This document shows positions 1 to 11,492 of a DNA stretch of 64,000 nucleotides, one piece after another. The notes below the pieces were generated by a model. The model was given only the letters and a program-made list of their open reading frames with translations. It was not told the DNA's origin and ran no database searches. Both the position numbers and the translations under genes were made by a program. Source of the stretch: Albifimbria verrucaria (taxonomy: Eukaryota; Ascomycota; Sordariomycetes; Hypocreales; Stachybotryaceae). Where the stretch lies: positions 6,448,001 through 6,512,000 of the forward strand of contig JAHREC010000013.1 of NCBI GenBank assembly GCA_020081605.1, in the 5' to 3' direction. Position 1 is the first letter of the stretch; the number at the start of each line of letters is the position of its first letter.

Positions 1-121
1 TCAAATTCCCAAGTTGATTGATACCGCCGTGGCCATTCGCTCAGCTCCAGATGAAGCCAAGCTTCTCTCACCGACAGTCGAGGCTCTCATAGCTGCAATC
101 AAACGACTGGAGGAATTTTGA
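1..121 (+). CDS. C-terminal end of an unidentified protein (partial)
   Basis: An open frame enters from the left edge (second base of the window) and ends at a TGA at 119-121, giving about 39 residues. The composition is coding-like: a helical, Ala-rich tail ending in a run of alternating hydrophobic and charged residues (IAAIKRLEEF). I do not recognise the family from so short a tail. It is transcribed towards the following MFS gene, which lies on the opposite strand, so the two genes converge within about 100 bp. It could also be a chance open frame. Confidence 0.4.
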   Translation, partial: QIPKLIDTAVAIRSAPDEAKLLSPTVEALIAAIKRLEEF

Positions 122-219
122 AAACTGATAAAGCTAGGTATCTACATCTTGTGACATCCCTTTCTGTGGAAACTACTGTACACAGCTCTGAGCAGGTATT
201 TCTAGTTGTTATTGCAATC

Positions 220-1900
220 CTAGACATTTTTCGGTGTTTGGGCCTGGCCAGACTTGCCAGTACTTGGATCCTTCGTCTCAGGTCCAGACTTCAGCGAGCG
301 CCATTCTACTAGGATGCTGCCAAGAATGGTAACAGCGGCAGTTGCAGCAACAGCGTAGAAGACGTTTGCCAAAGCAGCATTATAGCCGTAGAGCAGCGCT
401 TGCAGTTCATCACCCGCTAAAAGCTTTCGAAGATCTGTGGCTCCAGCGTCAATGACGGTCTTGGGATCAATGTTTGGCAGGCCGGCTAGTTCGTCCACGA
501 GACCAGTAATGAATATGTTTTGACCGACAGGCAAGAATATCGCAGATCCAAGAAAGCGGAAGAACATCATAACCGAAGACCCAACAGCTACATCTCGTTT
601 CGTGAGAATGGTCTGAACCATTGTCAAAGGCTGTTGGGCTCCAAATCCAAGCCCTATACCGAGAATAATCTGGTAACCAAGCCATTGCGCAGTCCCGGAT
701 ATCGGGGTCAGTGTAGCTAGCATGCCAGCACCAACAGGCATGAGGATTGAGCTCAGGATGAAAAATGGGTTACAATAACCAATTTTCGTAATCAGACCAC
801 CTGCTAAGATGGCACATAATACTGTGGGAAGTATCATGGGGAGTAACCTGATACCAGACTGCGTAGCACTGACGCCTTGGACAGCCTGAAACCAGATGGG
901 GAGGTAGTATAGCATCAGCATCATGGCGCCGCCATTAAAGAAGGTAAATAATATTGAAGCGGCAATGCTGCGCTGCTTAACGATCCGTGGGGAACCGTGG
1001 CACTCTCCTGTCTCCAGACTTGAACGGCAATGAAGGCGAGTAGCAGAACGCTGGAAACCACCAGCATCGCTATGACACGGGCATCGCTCCAGGGATACCG
1101 TGCTCCACCCCACTGTAGAGCCAGGATAAGACATACAATCGCAACAAAGAATATGAGGTTGCCAATGGGATCAAGTTGCAGGAGTTTACCTTTCCACTCA
1201 GATGCCCATGGCTCAAGGTCTTGGTTACGAAGTTTCAGCAGCCAGACTGTGATAGCAATTGATACAGCGCCAATGGGGAGGTTGATGTAGAAACACCAGC
1301 GCCAGGTGACGTGATCTGTAAAGACACCGCCCAGCAACGGTCCCAGAACAGAGGCAACCGCGAAAACAGCCGCAAACAAGCCTTGGTACATCGGCCGTTG
1401 TTGCAAGGGAATGATGTGAAACATGACGACCATGACGCCGGAGAATATGCCCGCAGTTCCCACCCCAGCAATGGCTCGACCGACAATAAAGGCAACAGAA
1501 TTGGGTGAAACACCACAGATGAGAGAGCCAAGCTCGAAGAGCGCCGAGCAGGCGATGAAGAGAGGCTTGGCAGGAAACAGTTTGTATAGCTTGCCCATGA
1601 CAAGTTGGAAGCCGCACATGGTAAGAAGATATGCGCTACCGTACCATCCAATATCATTCAAAGAATGAAACTCGTCTGTGATTCGCGGAATTGCGGTCGA
1701 GATGATGTTTGTATCCTGTGCAGGCTGTTAGTTGATAGAACGACCTCTAGAACTTTGAAAGCACACAAACTCACAAGATTCACCAAGAAGAGAGTCAAAT
1801 ACATGGCCGTCATGATTATAACCCGCTGTGTATTGCTTGGATACTCGGCATCTTCCTCAGCCTTGGACTTTTCATTTTGTTCTGCATTGGTTGAAGCCAT
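220..1900 (-). CDS. MFS efflux transporter, DHA2-like (14 TM), one frameshift
   Basis: Predicted plasma-membrane drug/metabolite:H+ antiporter of about 540 aa, the usual length for fungal 14-helix exporters. The start is the ATG at 1900; the frame upstream has no ATG. Exon 1 gives a polar N-terminus and the first helix; an intron (1716-1774, GTGAGT...CAG) follows. Exon 2 holds the family motif around SLNDIGWYGSAYLLT and the antiporter motif C region ending in WRWCFYINLPIG. Near 989-992 (a GGGG run) the frame shifts by one missing base between the eighth or ninth helix and the PRIxKQRSIAA loop; downstream helices continue normally to the stop at 220. Divergent to the Zn2Cys6 gene at 2300, which may control it. 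It is either intact with an assembly error or a recent pseudogene; I favour the former because many neighbours show the same lesion. Confidence 0.88.
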
Positions 1901-2299
1901 CTTGGGAGCAGCACGTGACCGTTTGACTGGGTGCTGGGTGACAGAAATAGCGCGAGGAGTCAACAGTTTGAATCGATAGTCATCAATGAATGTCGGTGTA
2001 GGTCAATAAGCAGCAGAAAGAACAAGAGTGTGGGCAGGTTAATTTATAGGAATCTGCTGGCCTTCAGAACATCCTTTCCAATTGTCCTTTTTGGCTTAGG
2101 TCTCCTTTCCAGCACCACACGGTTCGCTCTCGGGGCTCAAAAAGTCGTTTTTGATCGCCGAGCCCCGAGCATGCCACTACTTCTCGCTCCTGATTCAATC
2201 ATTTGGTAAAGATTCTGCTCCGAGCACCGCGTCCCAAGCCTTTTGTCTTTCCCAACTGAAGAAAACCCGATTGTTTTTAGGAGGAAAATACTCGCCGTC
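1901..2299. promoter_or_regulatory. Shared divergent promoter of exporter and Zn2Cys6 regulator
   Basis: This 400 bp gap separates the start codons of the MFS gene (leftward) and the regulator (rightward). It contains a perfect 10-bp inverted repeat, CTCGGGGCTC at 2129-2138 and its complement at 2160-2169. Inside the loop is a smaller palindrome of AAAAA and TTTTT around GTCG (2139-2152). Zn2Cys6 proteins commonly bind inverted CGG/CCG half-sites, so this is a plausible operator, but binding is inference. Confidence 0.5.
2129..2169. repeat. Nested inverted repeat in divergent promoter
   Basis: The outer arms are 10 bp and perfect (CTCGGGGCTC / GAGCCCCGAG) with a 21-bp spacer. The spacer carries an inner AAAAA-GTCG-TTTTT palindrome. 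The element lies about 130 bp upstream of the regulator ATG and about 230 bp upstream of the exporter ATG. It could be a regulator-binding site or a hairpin in a 5' UTR. Confidence 0.7.
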
Positions 2300-4634
2300 A
2301 TGCTTTCCGGTGCAAGTCCTCTTCCAGCTGCAGGCCGTGTTCCATCACCAGGTCCTACTCCGCCGAATGCCAGGTCCTTCTCTTGCATAACCTGTCGAAA
2401 GCGCAAGGTCAAATGCGATCGGCAAATGCCATGTACCAATTGCAGGCAAGCACAAAAGATTGCAGTTATGTTCCGCCGGTGCGCGGGAGGCGCAAAAGAA
2501 CGAAGCCATCCAGAGAAGGACTGCACGCCAAGCTGCGTCGATATGAAAAGATCCTCGAGTCGTATGGTTTACTCCCCGAGACTTCAGTAGTTCCGGATGA
2601 GAGGTTGTCTTCGCCAGATATGTCATCCGAAGATCCGATGGAGTCGAATGATGGCACTCCTCTCGAGAAGAATATTCGCGATCCGTATAGGCTCAACAAC
2701 TCTAATACGGTGCTGTATTCAGAAGAGGGCGCCTCGAGATATATGGACAGGTACTTGTATTTCCCCAGAGTTCAGTGATCATGCCTAACTTGAGTCATAG
2801 CTCTTTGTGGTCGAAGCTTGGAAGCAAAGTCAGAATACAGCTGCGTGGCCTTATCAAGCAGGTTGAAGCTAACGTTGGGCATTTTTAGTTCCGGCGACTC
2901 AATGTTGACACAGCAGAGCCCTCTGCAGAAGCCATTGTTGACGGCTACCAAGAACAAGATGAAGACGTGATATTCGGTGCAGCCAACAACCAAGACTTGC
3001 CGCAAAACGGCACGCATCAAAGCTTGACCGATTCTGCGCCGCTATATCTGTCCAAGCAGGCTCTCGAGAAGATATATCAAGCGTATGCTGAGAGCTTTGA
3101 CCCGCTTATAAAAATCCTCCACTTGCCTACACTTTGGGCGTCATTGCAGCTTGTTCACCAAAAACGACAGGACGTCTCGAAGCGCATGCAGGCCTTGATA
3201 TTATCATTTTATTTTGCAGCGATCAGTGTCATGAACGAGGACCAATGCATGGAAGCTCTGGCAGTATCCAAAGACCTCCTACAGCATCGCTACATGTTGG
3301 CGTCGCGGCAAGCCTTGTTGAGGGCCGAGCTTACCTCCACCACAAGCCTCGTAACGCTTCAAGCATACGCTTTATTCTTGGTGAGCTTCCTTTTAACTAT
3401 TAGAGAATAGTAGCTGAGCTACATAGACGGGGATAGAGCCTCTCACAGGACAGATGCGCTTTTTATATACTCGGGAGTAGCTATCAGGCTTGCTCGTAAG
3501 ATGGGCCTGCATCGCGACGGTGCATCTCTTGGTCTCAGTCATTTTGAATCAGAAATCCGCCGCAGGCTTTGGTGGTCCCTCGTTATCATAGATTATCGCA
3601 TCTCCGACACGTTGGCCATCCGGCCTTCCATGGATTTGACTAGCTGTGATACACGGATGCCTCTTAATGTGGAAGACGAAGACTTGTACCCGGACATGGA
3701 CGGCGACCCGACTCCTCGACACGGAATTACTACAATGACCATTGGCCTATTGCGATGTGAAATGGTTCACCTTTTGCGAAAACTCTCTCCTGGCTCTACA
3801 GATGTTCGACTGGAACTTCTTGGGAGTGACGAGATGCCCACTGCAGCAAAAGAGAAGCACATTAAAGAGCTGGAAGATCTCATTGAGAGGAAGTTTCTGC
3901 GATACTGCGATCCCACGAACCCATTACATTTAATGATTTCTATATTGGGAAGATCAGCCATCTGCAGGCTGAAGCTGCACACGTACTCCCCTAGACATTC
4001 CGCTAGGACAGAAACACGTATCTTTGAGCCAGATAGGGATATTGTGTTTGCACATGCGTCGAAGTTAGTGGAGCTTGCTCTCATGGTCTTCAACAACCCG
4101 ATGCTAAAGCAGTATTCATGGTATGTGAATGAAGGTTATTTCTGGACCATCATTCTATATTTGCTGATCGAGCTCGGTCGTCAAAGAATTGGTGCCGAGG
4201 TTGATCATGCCTGGGGTCTGATCTGGGAGGCACTGGACAAATCTCGGCAGATATATTGCGAGTCAGCCGGAGTCCTCTTTCAGACACTGCGTAGATGGAT
4301 GGTGGAGGTTTGGGACAGCCACACGAATACCATGAAATCAGCAGGGCTTGCTGAACCACCAGAGCCGAATCATATCCATTTGATGCGTCGGCTCGTAAGA
4401 GGTCCAGACAAACCACGCCCAAACACCGCGGAACAGGTGGCCCCCAGTCTTGACTTTCAACCCTCAATGATATCCGGACCAATCCAGTCGTTTGGAGAAA
4501 AGAGCCACGGTAGCGACAGTTACGAGGCCTCAGAGACTTTCCAGTTTTCAGATATATTTTCCTTTGAAACAAACACAAATGAATGGTTGCAGTGGGATAA
4601 CCTAATTGCAGAGGAGAAAGGCTTCGCAACATAG
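2300..4634 (+). CDS. Zn2Cys6 transcription factor with fungal_trans domain, frame broken in the zinc cluster
   Basis: Predicted nuclear DNA-binding regulator. The start is the ATG at 2300. The zinc cluster follows a Pro-rich leader: CITCRKRKVKC then CTNC, and the sixth Cys (KDC) appears only after a one-base shift near 2445. With one extra base the last Cys spacing becomes the canonical six residues. After the cluster comes a basic linker, GRRKRTKPSR, and a short coiled segment. Introns appear at about 2751 and 3381-3413, the latter very short. The fungal-specific regulatory domain is recognisable from the KMGLHRDG...ESEIRRRLWWSL motif (about 3500-3590). Its stop is at 4632-4634. Divergent to the exporter at 220-1900. 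The exon borders between 2751 and 2890 are uncertain. Confidence 0.85.
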
Positions 4635-5028
4635 AACTCAAGTTGAGCCTCTTCCTCCAGTCAAGTCCTTCAGCTGGGGATCGATCAGTTTCTTTGACAT
4701 ATAAGAAGTAACGAGGGAGTTAGAACAGAAATGTTCTGGCCTCACAACTGATGGTATTGATACAAGTTCACCATGGGCGTTTTTACTTCAATCTGCACGC
4801 TCAAAACTCCAGTTTCTAATTAGAGCCAGGTCAAAGTAACCGCGAAATACTCAATAGACTTTGAGAAGTGATACCATTACTTGCAAGATGGTAAAGCTCC
4901 AAAACCTTCAAAATCAATACATCCCAAACTCAAACACGTATATAAAGTCTAGATTAAATCGTTGGATTTGAACGTCCTGTTCATGTACAAGAAGCAGTCT
5001 ATCATAGTGAAAGCTTCTATGCAAGAAG

Positions 5029-5470
5029 CTAAGCTGCAAACTCTCTCATAATGTTGGCCAACTCAAGGATTTCATTATTGGTAGTAGCAAAGTTGGTCAC
5101 AAAACGACAGACGGATTCATCATCATCGAGCTCAACCTCTGGCAGAGTCGGCCACTAAGAAATGAAACACCCTTCAGATCCAAGTGAGATATCAGTGGTT
5201 TCTTCGCAATGAAGAACATCTCGTTTGTCTGCGGCGTCCTGAAGAGGCGAACCGCCTTCGACTCTACAAGAGCGTTGTAGAGTTTGGCCGCCATGTCATT
5301 GGAGTGGCAGGCGAGGTTCAGCGAAAGATCATCTCGCAAGTAAGCATCCAGCTACCCGGTCACGAATTGACTCTTAGATAAGGGTTGCCCTGCGCGTTTC
5401 TGAAGATAGGCAAACTCTTTGGCTTTTTCGCCGTCAAACAATATGACTATTTCGGCACACCAACAGCCAT
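5029..5470 (-). pseudogene. Decayed threonine-aldolase-like PLP enzyme (C-terminal fragment)
   Basis: Three pieces on the minus strand match the C-terminal half of the beta-eliminating lyase/threonine aldolase family, which includes fungal amino-acid racemases. A segment around LFDGEKAKEF leads into KRAGQPLSK; then an in-frame TAG (near 5354) stands where the family usually has Gln. A second piece runs from AYLRDD through HSNDMAAKL to PQTNEMFF. After a one-base frame change near 5155 a final piece, RFVTNFATT, runs to a stop at 5029-5031. The catalytic Lys region should lie upstream, where I find no convincing homology. The TAG fits a C-to-T change (CAG to TAG). I think it is a remnant, but a missed intron at the TAG cannot be excluded. 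Confidence 0.6.
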
Positions 5471-7357
5471 TCTTATAATCTCTTTTTCTGCGTATTGGCC
5501 GTTGAGGATGTCAAGGTTGTGGTTGCTAGTGTTTTCACTTTGACATTAGTGCCATATTTTGTTGCATTCGTGCCCACAAGCCAGTGGCTGTGTCGATTGT
5601 AACTTCCACAGGCGCCGTTACGGTCACATACCAGCTTGCCATTGCTGCAAATAACCCAGCTCTGCGGATATTGTAGCTAGATGCGCCCCGTTCTGACCCC
5701 AGCGATGCACCTCTTTGATGGTTTGTCGTAGTTTGTGAAGCAGACTAGCCACTGGTCTTTGCTGGGAAAGTGAAAGCTTGCACCAAATTATCTCTCTGTC
5801 TAAAGAAAACCAGATGACTTCTTTGCCGTAGAGTCGGTATGCTCCGTGACTCGTCTTGCTACGTAGTGGCAACGTTAACTATAATGCGGCTCTGCTTGAG
5901 ACATCCCCGCAGAAACCGCATCGGACTTTGTGCTTGGAATGGAAGAATCCACCCATTGAAGAATTCAGATTAACGCAGAAATCGCTCTCGAGCTGTTCCT
6001 GGTTCTCTTAATACCGCACATCTCTTTTGTGGGTTTCTGCCAAAGACGAATCTATGGCTGATGAATTACCAGAGGCCGAGATGCAGTATTGAGTCAGAAG
6101 AAGCTTATCCCGTCAAATGAAATGATAGCATCAACCCAAATGAATTTCTCGGCACTCTTCAACGTCGGAAAGCATCGTGAACAACCAGATTATTGTTTCC
6201 AGTAAAGTCTGTCACCCAGTAAAGTGGATTTTGTTTCCGAAACGGAAGCTAAGGGCTGTCAGCCGCAGCTAGCGTCTATCATGTGCGTTGAAGGCGGATG
6301 TTCGAGTCAGAACCGTTGGGTGGTCTAGTGGATGGCAATCAATTATTGATTCAGAGCCAGGGTCTGTTTCGATATCCTTGGCATGTAGATCATTTTGGTA
6401 GGATGATCAAATGGTTGGCAATAATTGAAGTAGCAGTGTCCTTTCGTCTAACTGTACAAGAGGAAATGAAGCATTTGGACCGGAACGTAGGATGTTTTAC
6501 GCATGATATGAGACCCCTATGAAGTGCAAAGCCCCCATTTATTATGTAGCGGTTTTAGTGGAGGTTGGAATGGTTCGTCTCAACTGCCTCCAGCTAAGAT
6601 GCTCTTCCTTTGACCGAGATAGAATACATTAGTCCATGATGCAGTGAGGACCAGATCAGGGGTAACCATGCCACGAATAACATGCACAAGAAATTAGCTT
6701 CGTTGCCGGCCTGTCGGAGGTCATTGCGTAATCAAGGCAAGGCGAAACAGCGCTATGGTGTTGGAGGTGCTCGGACCGTTGCCTCGGGAGAATGGCATAC
6801 GAGTTAACTCATTGTCCGACATTGCTTGACACTATGTCTACACTATGTCTTCATACGCTAGCTATATTCGAAGCTAGGCTTGCTAATCATCTCGACCCAA
6901 ACGTACTATGGTAGCACTGGCCGCAAGACCCGTACAATTGAGAGTAAGACTCGCTCAAAACCGTTGCGCACTGACAATGGTGCATGACCGGCGTCTTGGA
7001 GGTGGCTGATCCTAACCCCGTTAGCTCCCGGGCCATACAGTTCGGCCCTCGTGGTTCTTCACCTTAGATACAGCGATGCGAACTTGTTTGTAGCAAACAA
7101 CATTGAGTTCTTACTCACTTGGTATTAGTTTCCCAGCGCTACTGCACGCACAGATGCTAGGCATTCGCGTGGCGCCGCGATCAATATGTCAGCCAGTTTG
7201 GTCCAGTGCGAGGAGATTCTGATTTCTCCGTGGCATAGTGGGATTAAACCCAGGTCTTCGCCTGCAAAGGGCGGCATGCTCCAGTCTCGCCTCTTGCATC
7301 TCACACTTGATTCCAGACTCCTTGTTCCATGTCCAAGAGCCAGAAACATGCGAGAGG
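5471..7357. other. Intergenic, no supported gene
   Basis: Only short overlapping frames without recognisable domains occur here, and stops are frequent on both strands. Some of it may be the lost N-terminal half of the neighbouring PLP-enzyme remnant plus the promoter of the CFEM gene. No tRNA or repeat was noticed. Confidence 0.5.
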
Positions 7358-7378
7358 ATGATTGGGCAAACAAGTCTC

Positions 7379-9109
7379 ATGACATGCCTCCGAGGCTGGG
7401 CGCTTTCCATCTTGCTGTTATGGCCAACTTTCGTCGTGGCGGGTATTCCAGCCAAGATTTGGGAACTTATTGACGAGACGCCTCCGTCTGCTGTATGAAC
7501 GACCTGAAGCAATAGACGACCAACAAAGTCAGCTAATCACAGTGCAACAGTTACCTTGCCTTCGCGGCGCTATAGAAGCGGGAAACTGCAGCTATGCGGC
7601 TTTACCCGAATGCCTCTGTCCTAACACAACTCTCATGGTCAATATATCTACCTGCGTTCAGAACTCGTCTATTTTCGAGGACCAAATAAGTGAGTGTATT
7701 CATCCAACAACATGGACATCAGCCATATGATGAGCCTTCTAACAGACTCTCAACACAGAGCTTGCGGCGGTAGCGACCGAACTATGTATAGGGTATCCCA
7801 TCCCGTCTCGCAGTTTCAGTGTTAAAGTAACGGCAATCACATGTGCCGCAATCACTTTCCCCATAGTCGTTATGCGGTGTCTATCCCGAATGATAGTCAG
7901 CAAAAAGCTTTGGTGGGATGATTGGCTTGCTATAGTTGCGACGGTAGGGTCTATTGTTCATGAAAGCAGTTTTTCAACTCTGTGACTGACAAGCAATATT
8001 CTAGATATTTCTTGCCGGCATAGTAGGACTAGAGTTCGAGGGTGAGCCACCTTGACGACCTATCTCTCAGTCAATGTGTTTACAAGAAGCAGAGGCTGAC
8101 TGAATCGCCTTGCTGCAGGTAGTAAGCTTGGATTCGGACTTCACTACTGGAATGTCAATCCTAAAAATGCAACTAATGTCCTGGCGGTTTGTCTTCCTTT
8201 TCGTTGTCAATGCCTGATTGCTCGACAACGCCATAGCTAACAACATTTGAACTGAAGACATTTTATGCACTTCAACTACTATATGTTGTCGTCCAAGTTA
8301 CGGCAAAGACGTCATTAGTAGCCTTCTATTACCGCATTTTCCCCAGCCATTTGTTCCGCATTTCAGCATGGGTCATGATGGGATTCCTGCTAGGACATGG
8401 ATTAATTTATCTTGGCCTCCTCGCCTTTCAATGCATACCATTATCCTCTATTTGGGATAAGAATGTTACTGGAAAATGTCTTAATCTGAAAGCCACTGGC
8501 TATAGTGGAGCTGCATTCAGCATAGTTGAGGACTTTGCAATACTGCTTATGCCCATACCGGAGCTGCTAAAGCTTCAGCTAAACCGCCGCAAGAAGATTG
8601 CACTTTCATTCATGTTCAGCTTGGGCTCTTTGTAAGAGATAAACTCTCCTCTTCCTTCGGAACCTGTAACTGACTCCAAGTACAGCGCATGCGTAACAAG
8701 TATGGTACGCTTGAAATACCTCATTGCTTTCAACAATACGATGGATCCGAGCTGTATGTATTCCTCTACTAAATCCATGTGCACTCTTATTTTTAACACT
8801 ATCCCAGGGGATAATGTCAGCTTGGTTATCTGGTCTGTCATCGAGCTGTCTTGCGCTCTTATCTGTGCTAGTCTACCTGCACTGCGACCACTCCTACAAA
8901 GAATCCCAGACGCGTTGAGCAGTATGGCAAGATCAAGTCGTGCTGAAATATCCCAGCTAAGCGGCTCCACACCCGGTCATACACCTGTCTGGATACCAGA
9001 AGAATTGAAGACAGGACGTTTCAAGCAGTTGCCACCACTTCCGAAAGAGGCGGAATATGATATGAAGATTATCAGAAATAGGAATGCGTCCGAGGGTAGC
9101 GTTGATTAG
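7379..9109 (+). CDS. CFEM-domain PTH11-like 7TM receptor protein
   Basis: Predicted secretory-pathway, plasma-membrane protein with an extracellular Cys-rich CFEM-type domain followed by a fungal rhodopsin-like 7TM domain. The start ATG at 7379 opens a signal peptide (MTCLRGWALSILLLWPTFVVAG); an in-frame ATG at 7358 is an alternative. After intron 7493-7550 comes PCLRGAIEAGNC...ECLCPN, with six of the eight Cys expected for CFEM visible. Further introns start at about 7690, 7946, 8031, 8186, 8629 and 8757 and all have GT...AG ends in phase. The 7TM part includes KLWWDDWLA, KLGFGLHYW, a long helix around AFYYRIFPS, and DFAILLMPIPEL. The tail is polar with a Pro/Leu-rich KQLPPLPKEA. No frame break was seen. 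The ligand is unknown. Confidence 0.85.
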
Positions 9110-9534
9110 CGACTCAGATGTAAGAAAAAGAAAAAGAAAAAGTTTCTTGATAAAAGAATCATACGAAGAACTTGAGTGATAAGTCCAAAGAAACGCCACC
9201 GTTCAAGCGACGAGTTCGAGTTATCAGAGAGCCGTAAACCACGCCCCATACCTCAATCCATCTGCCACGGCCTTATAGCAAAATACTCTCAAGTGAACAT
9301 ATCCAGTTTAAATCTTTCGAGGTCTAGATCGATGGCGAAGTTATGCCACTGATCCCAAACCCAGACGGCCTTTGAAACATCAACGAGGGAGAGATTAGTC
9401 TGGCATACACTTGACACCCAGTTAAATGTAAAATAGGTATACTTATGACACAGCCCGGAATGTTCTGAACAAACAGAAAAAGTAGACAAAATTCTACTAG
9501 TATTAATATAAAACTTGAATGTTCAAGGTTCTAT

Positions 9535-11492
9535 CTAGTTTCTAGCATCTTCAAGAATAAGTTCCGCACCACGCTCAGCAATACCATACACGGCCGTGGT
9601 GATATGAGCTGATACCAAAACAGGCATGATGCTCGCATCAATGACCCTCAAGTTGGACGTTCCATAGACTTTGAGTCTTGTATCAACAACTCCTCCATCC
9701 TTCCGAGGCAGCAACGCTGCTGTTCCACTAGGATGGTAGATAGGTGAAGTAGTGTTTCGGACGTATTCCTTTAACTCTTCGTCTGTAGAAGCCGCGCTCG
9801 AACCAGGCTCATATTCTGAAACCCACATAGAGCGGAGTGGCTCCGTGTTTGCGACTTTGCGAGCGTACTTGATGATCCTTGCTAATGCTTCCACATCGTG
9901 CTCGTGGGAAAGATAATTGGGGTCAATGACAGGCTTATCATTGATGTTGTTTGAGATGATATGCACGCTTCCTCGACTGAAAGGATGCATAAGACAGTTC
10001 ACAATAGTGAAGAAGGACTTGCCGAACAGTTTACTGTTGGCAGCCGGATACCCTTGTCTCCAATGTAACCATCCTGAAGAATGAGCTCCAATTGGGGTAT
10101 GCTTGGATCTTTCAACCACTTAAGATTTGTTTTATGTGCTGGAGAGCCATCTCCTGCCTCCTGCGCTAATTTGGTCACCGCTGCATCACCACTTTTACCG
10201 ATAGCTTGTCTCCAATTAGTGAACGCATAAGCCGAGTTGGTGTAATCCCAAAGCGATTCCTTTCCATGCCGATACAGTTCAAGCTGTTCTGTAGCATAAG
10301 TCTGATTGAAGACAAGGATATCGGCCGAGACAAACTCATCCTTTAGTTGGAAAGATACTTGAGCACGGACATGGTCTTGCAAGTTCTCACCAACGCCAGG
10401 AGCATTGATAAGCTGCTTGACTCCCGCAGACGCTAGAACATCTGCCCTGCCGATACCAGAAAGCTCAAGCAGACCTGGTGAGTGGAGGGCTCCAGCTGAC
10501 AAAATGACTTCTCGGCGAGCTGTCACCGTCTTACCGTCGGCAAGAGTTACTCCAGTTGCCCTTTGTTTTCCATCAACAAGTTTCAAGTTGACCTTTGAAA
10601 CACGTGTTTTGGTCCAAACCTTCAAGTTTGAACCAGCAATGGGCAAATAAGCATTAGCACTATATGACCGAACCCAGCGGTCAGGATTGATAGTACTGGG
10701 CTGGTACATAACCCCGTTCACATTTCCACCCAAGGATTCGCGATTAGTCTTGATGTTGAGATTGTTAAAAGTTGGTATCCAGGTGTTCTGATGAGGAGGA
10801 ATGCGCCGGTTAACGACCGTCTTGACTGGCCCAGAGTTTCCAACTCCCTGAATACCGTAATACTCTGAGTTGATACCAGTGAAGTTCTCCGCTTTGACCA
10901 TAGCAGCAAGCATTGTCTCCCAATTCCAGCCTGGGTTGCCGAGGGCCTCCCAACTATCATATTCTGCAGCAGAAGCGCGATTGTGAGTAAGAAAGTTGAG
11001 AGCGGAGCTCCCTCCAAGCACCTTTCCTCTAGGTTGAATCACACTGCGATCAAGCATGCCTGGCTGGGGTATAGTAGTCCAGTTCCAGTCAAATTGTCCC
11101 CAACAGCTCGCCCTCTCATGCCCGGGACATAGATTTCCTCCGCAGATAATCCATCGGGGCCGGCTTCAATGACGAGAATTTTGGATTTTGGCAGTCCGAG
11201 GCTGAGACGAGTGGCTACTGTAAGGCCAGCTGTTCCACCACCCACGACAATCTGTAACATTGTATCAGTAATCTGTAAGACATAGAAACCACTTCTATAC
11301 TCCCAAGATAAACCGAAAGTATAATTCAGCGAGGCGGGATATCTTTTTTTGGGAAGGGGAAGGAAATCCATAAATTTGCAAAATTCATATGATTGAACTC
11401 ACATAGTCAAAGGCCTGGGACTTTGGCTCGGCAGAGACAACACCAGCAACAGCGAATGCTGTCGTCAAGGCTATTGCAACCCTAGACAACAT
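9535..11492 (-). CDS. Secreted GMC-family FAD oxidoreductase, two frameshifts
   Basis: About 602 aa, normal for fungal glucose-oxidase/aryl-alcohol-oxidase-like GMC enzymes. Exon 1 (11403-11492) is a signal peptide ending near VVSAEP. After an intron (11252-11402) exon 2 opens with the FAD-binding IVVGGGTAGLTVA. The GMC signature GKVLGGSSALNFL and the second signature around GALHSPGLLELSGIG are present. The C-terminus holds the HPSGTAALLP active-site His region and the conserved NLRVIDASIMP. The frame slips by one missing base at a CCCC run (11098-11101) and again at CCC (10051-10053, plus-strand bases); family sequence continues across both. It oxidises an alcohol or sugar with O2 or another acceptor; the substrate cannot be told. 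Confidence 0.9.
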
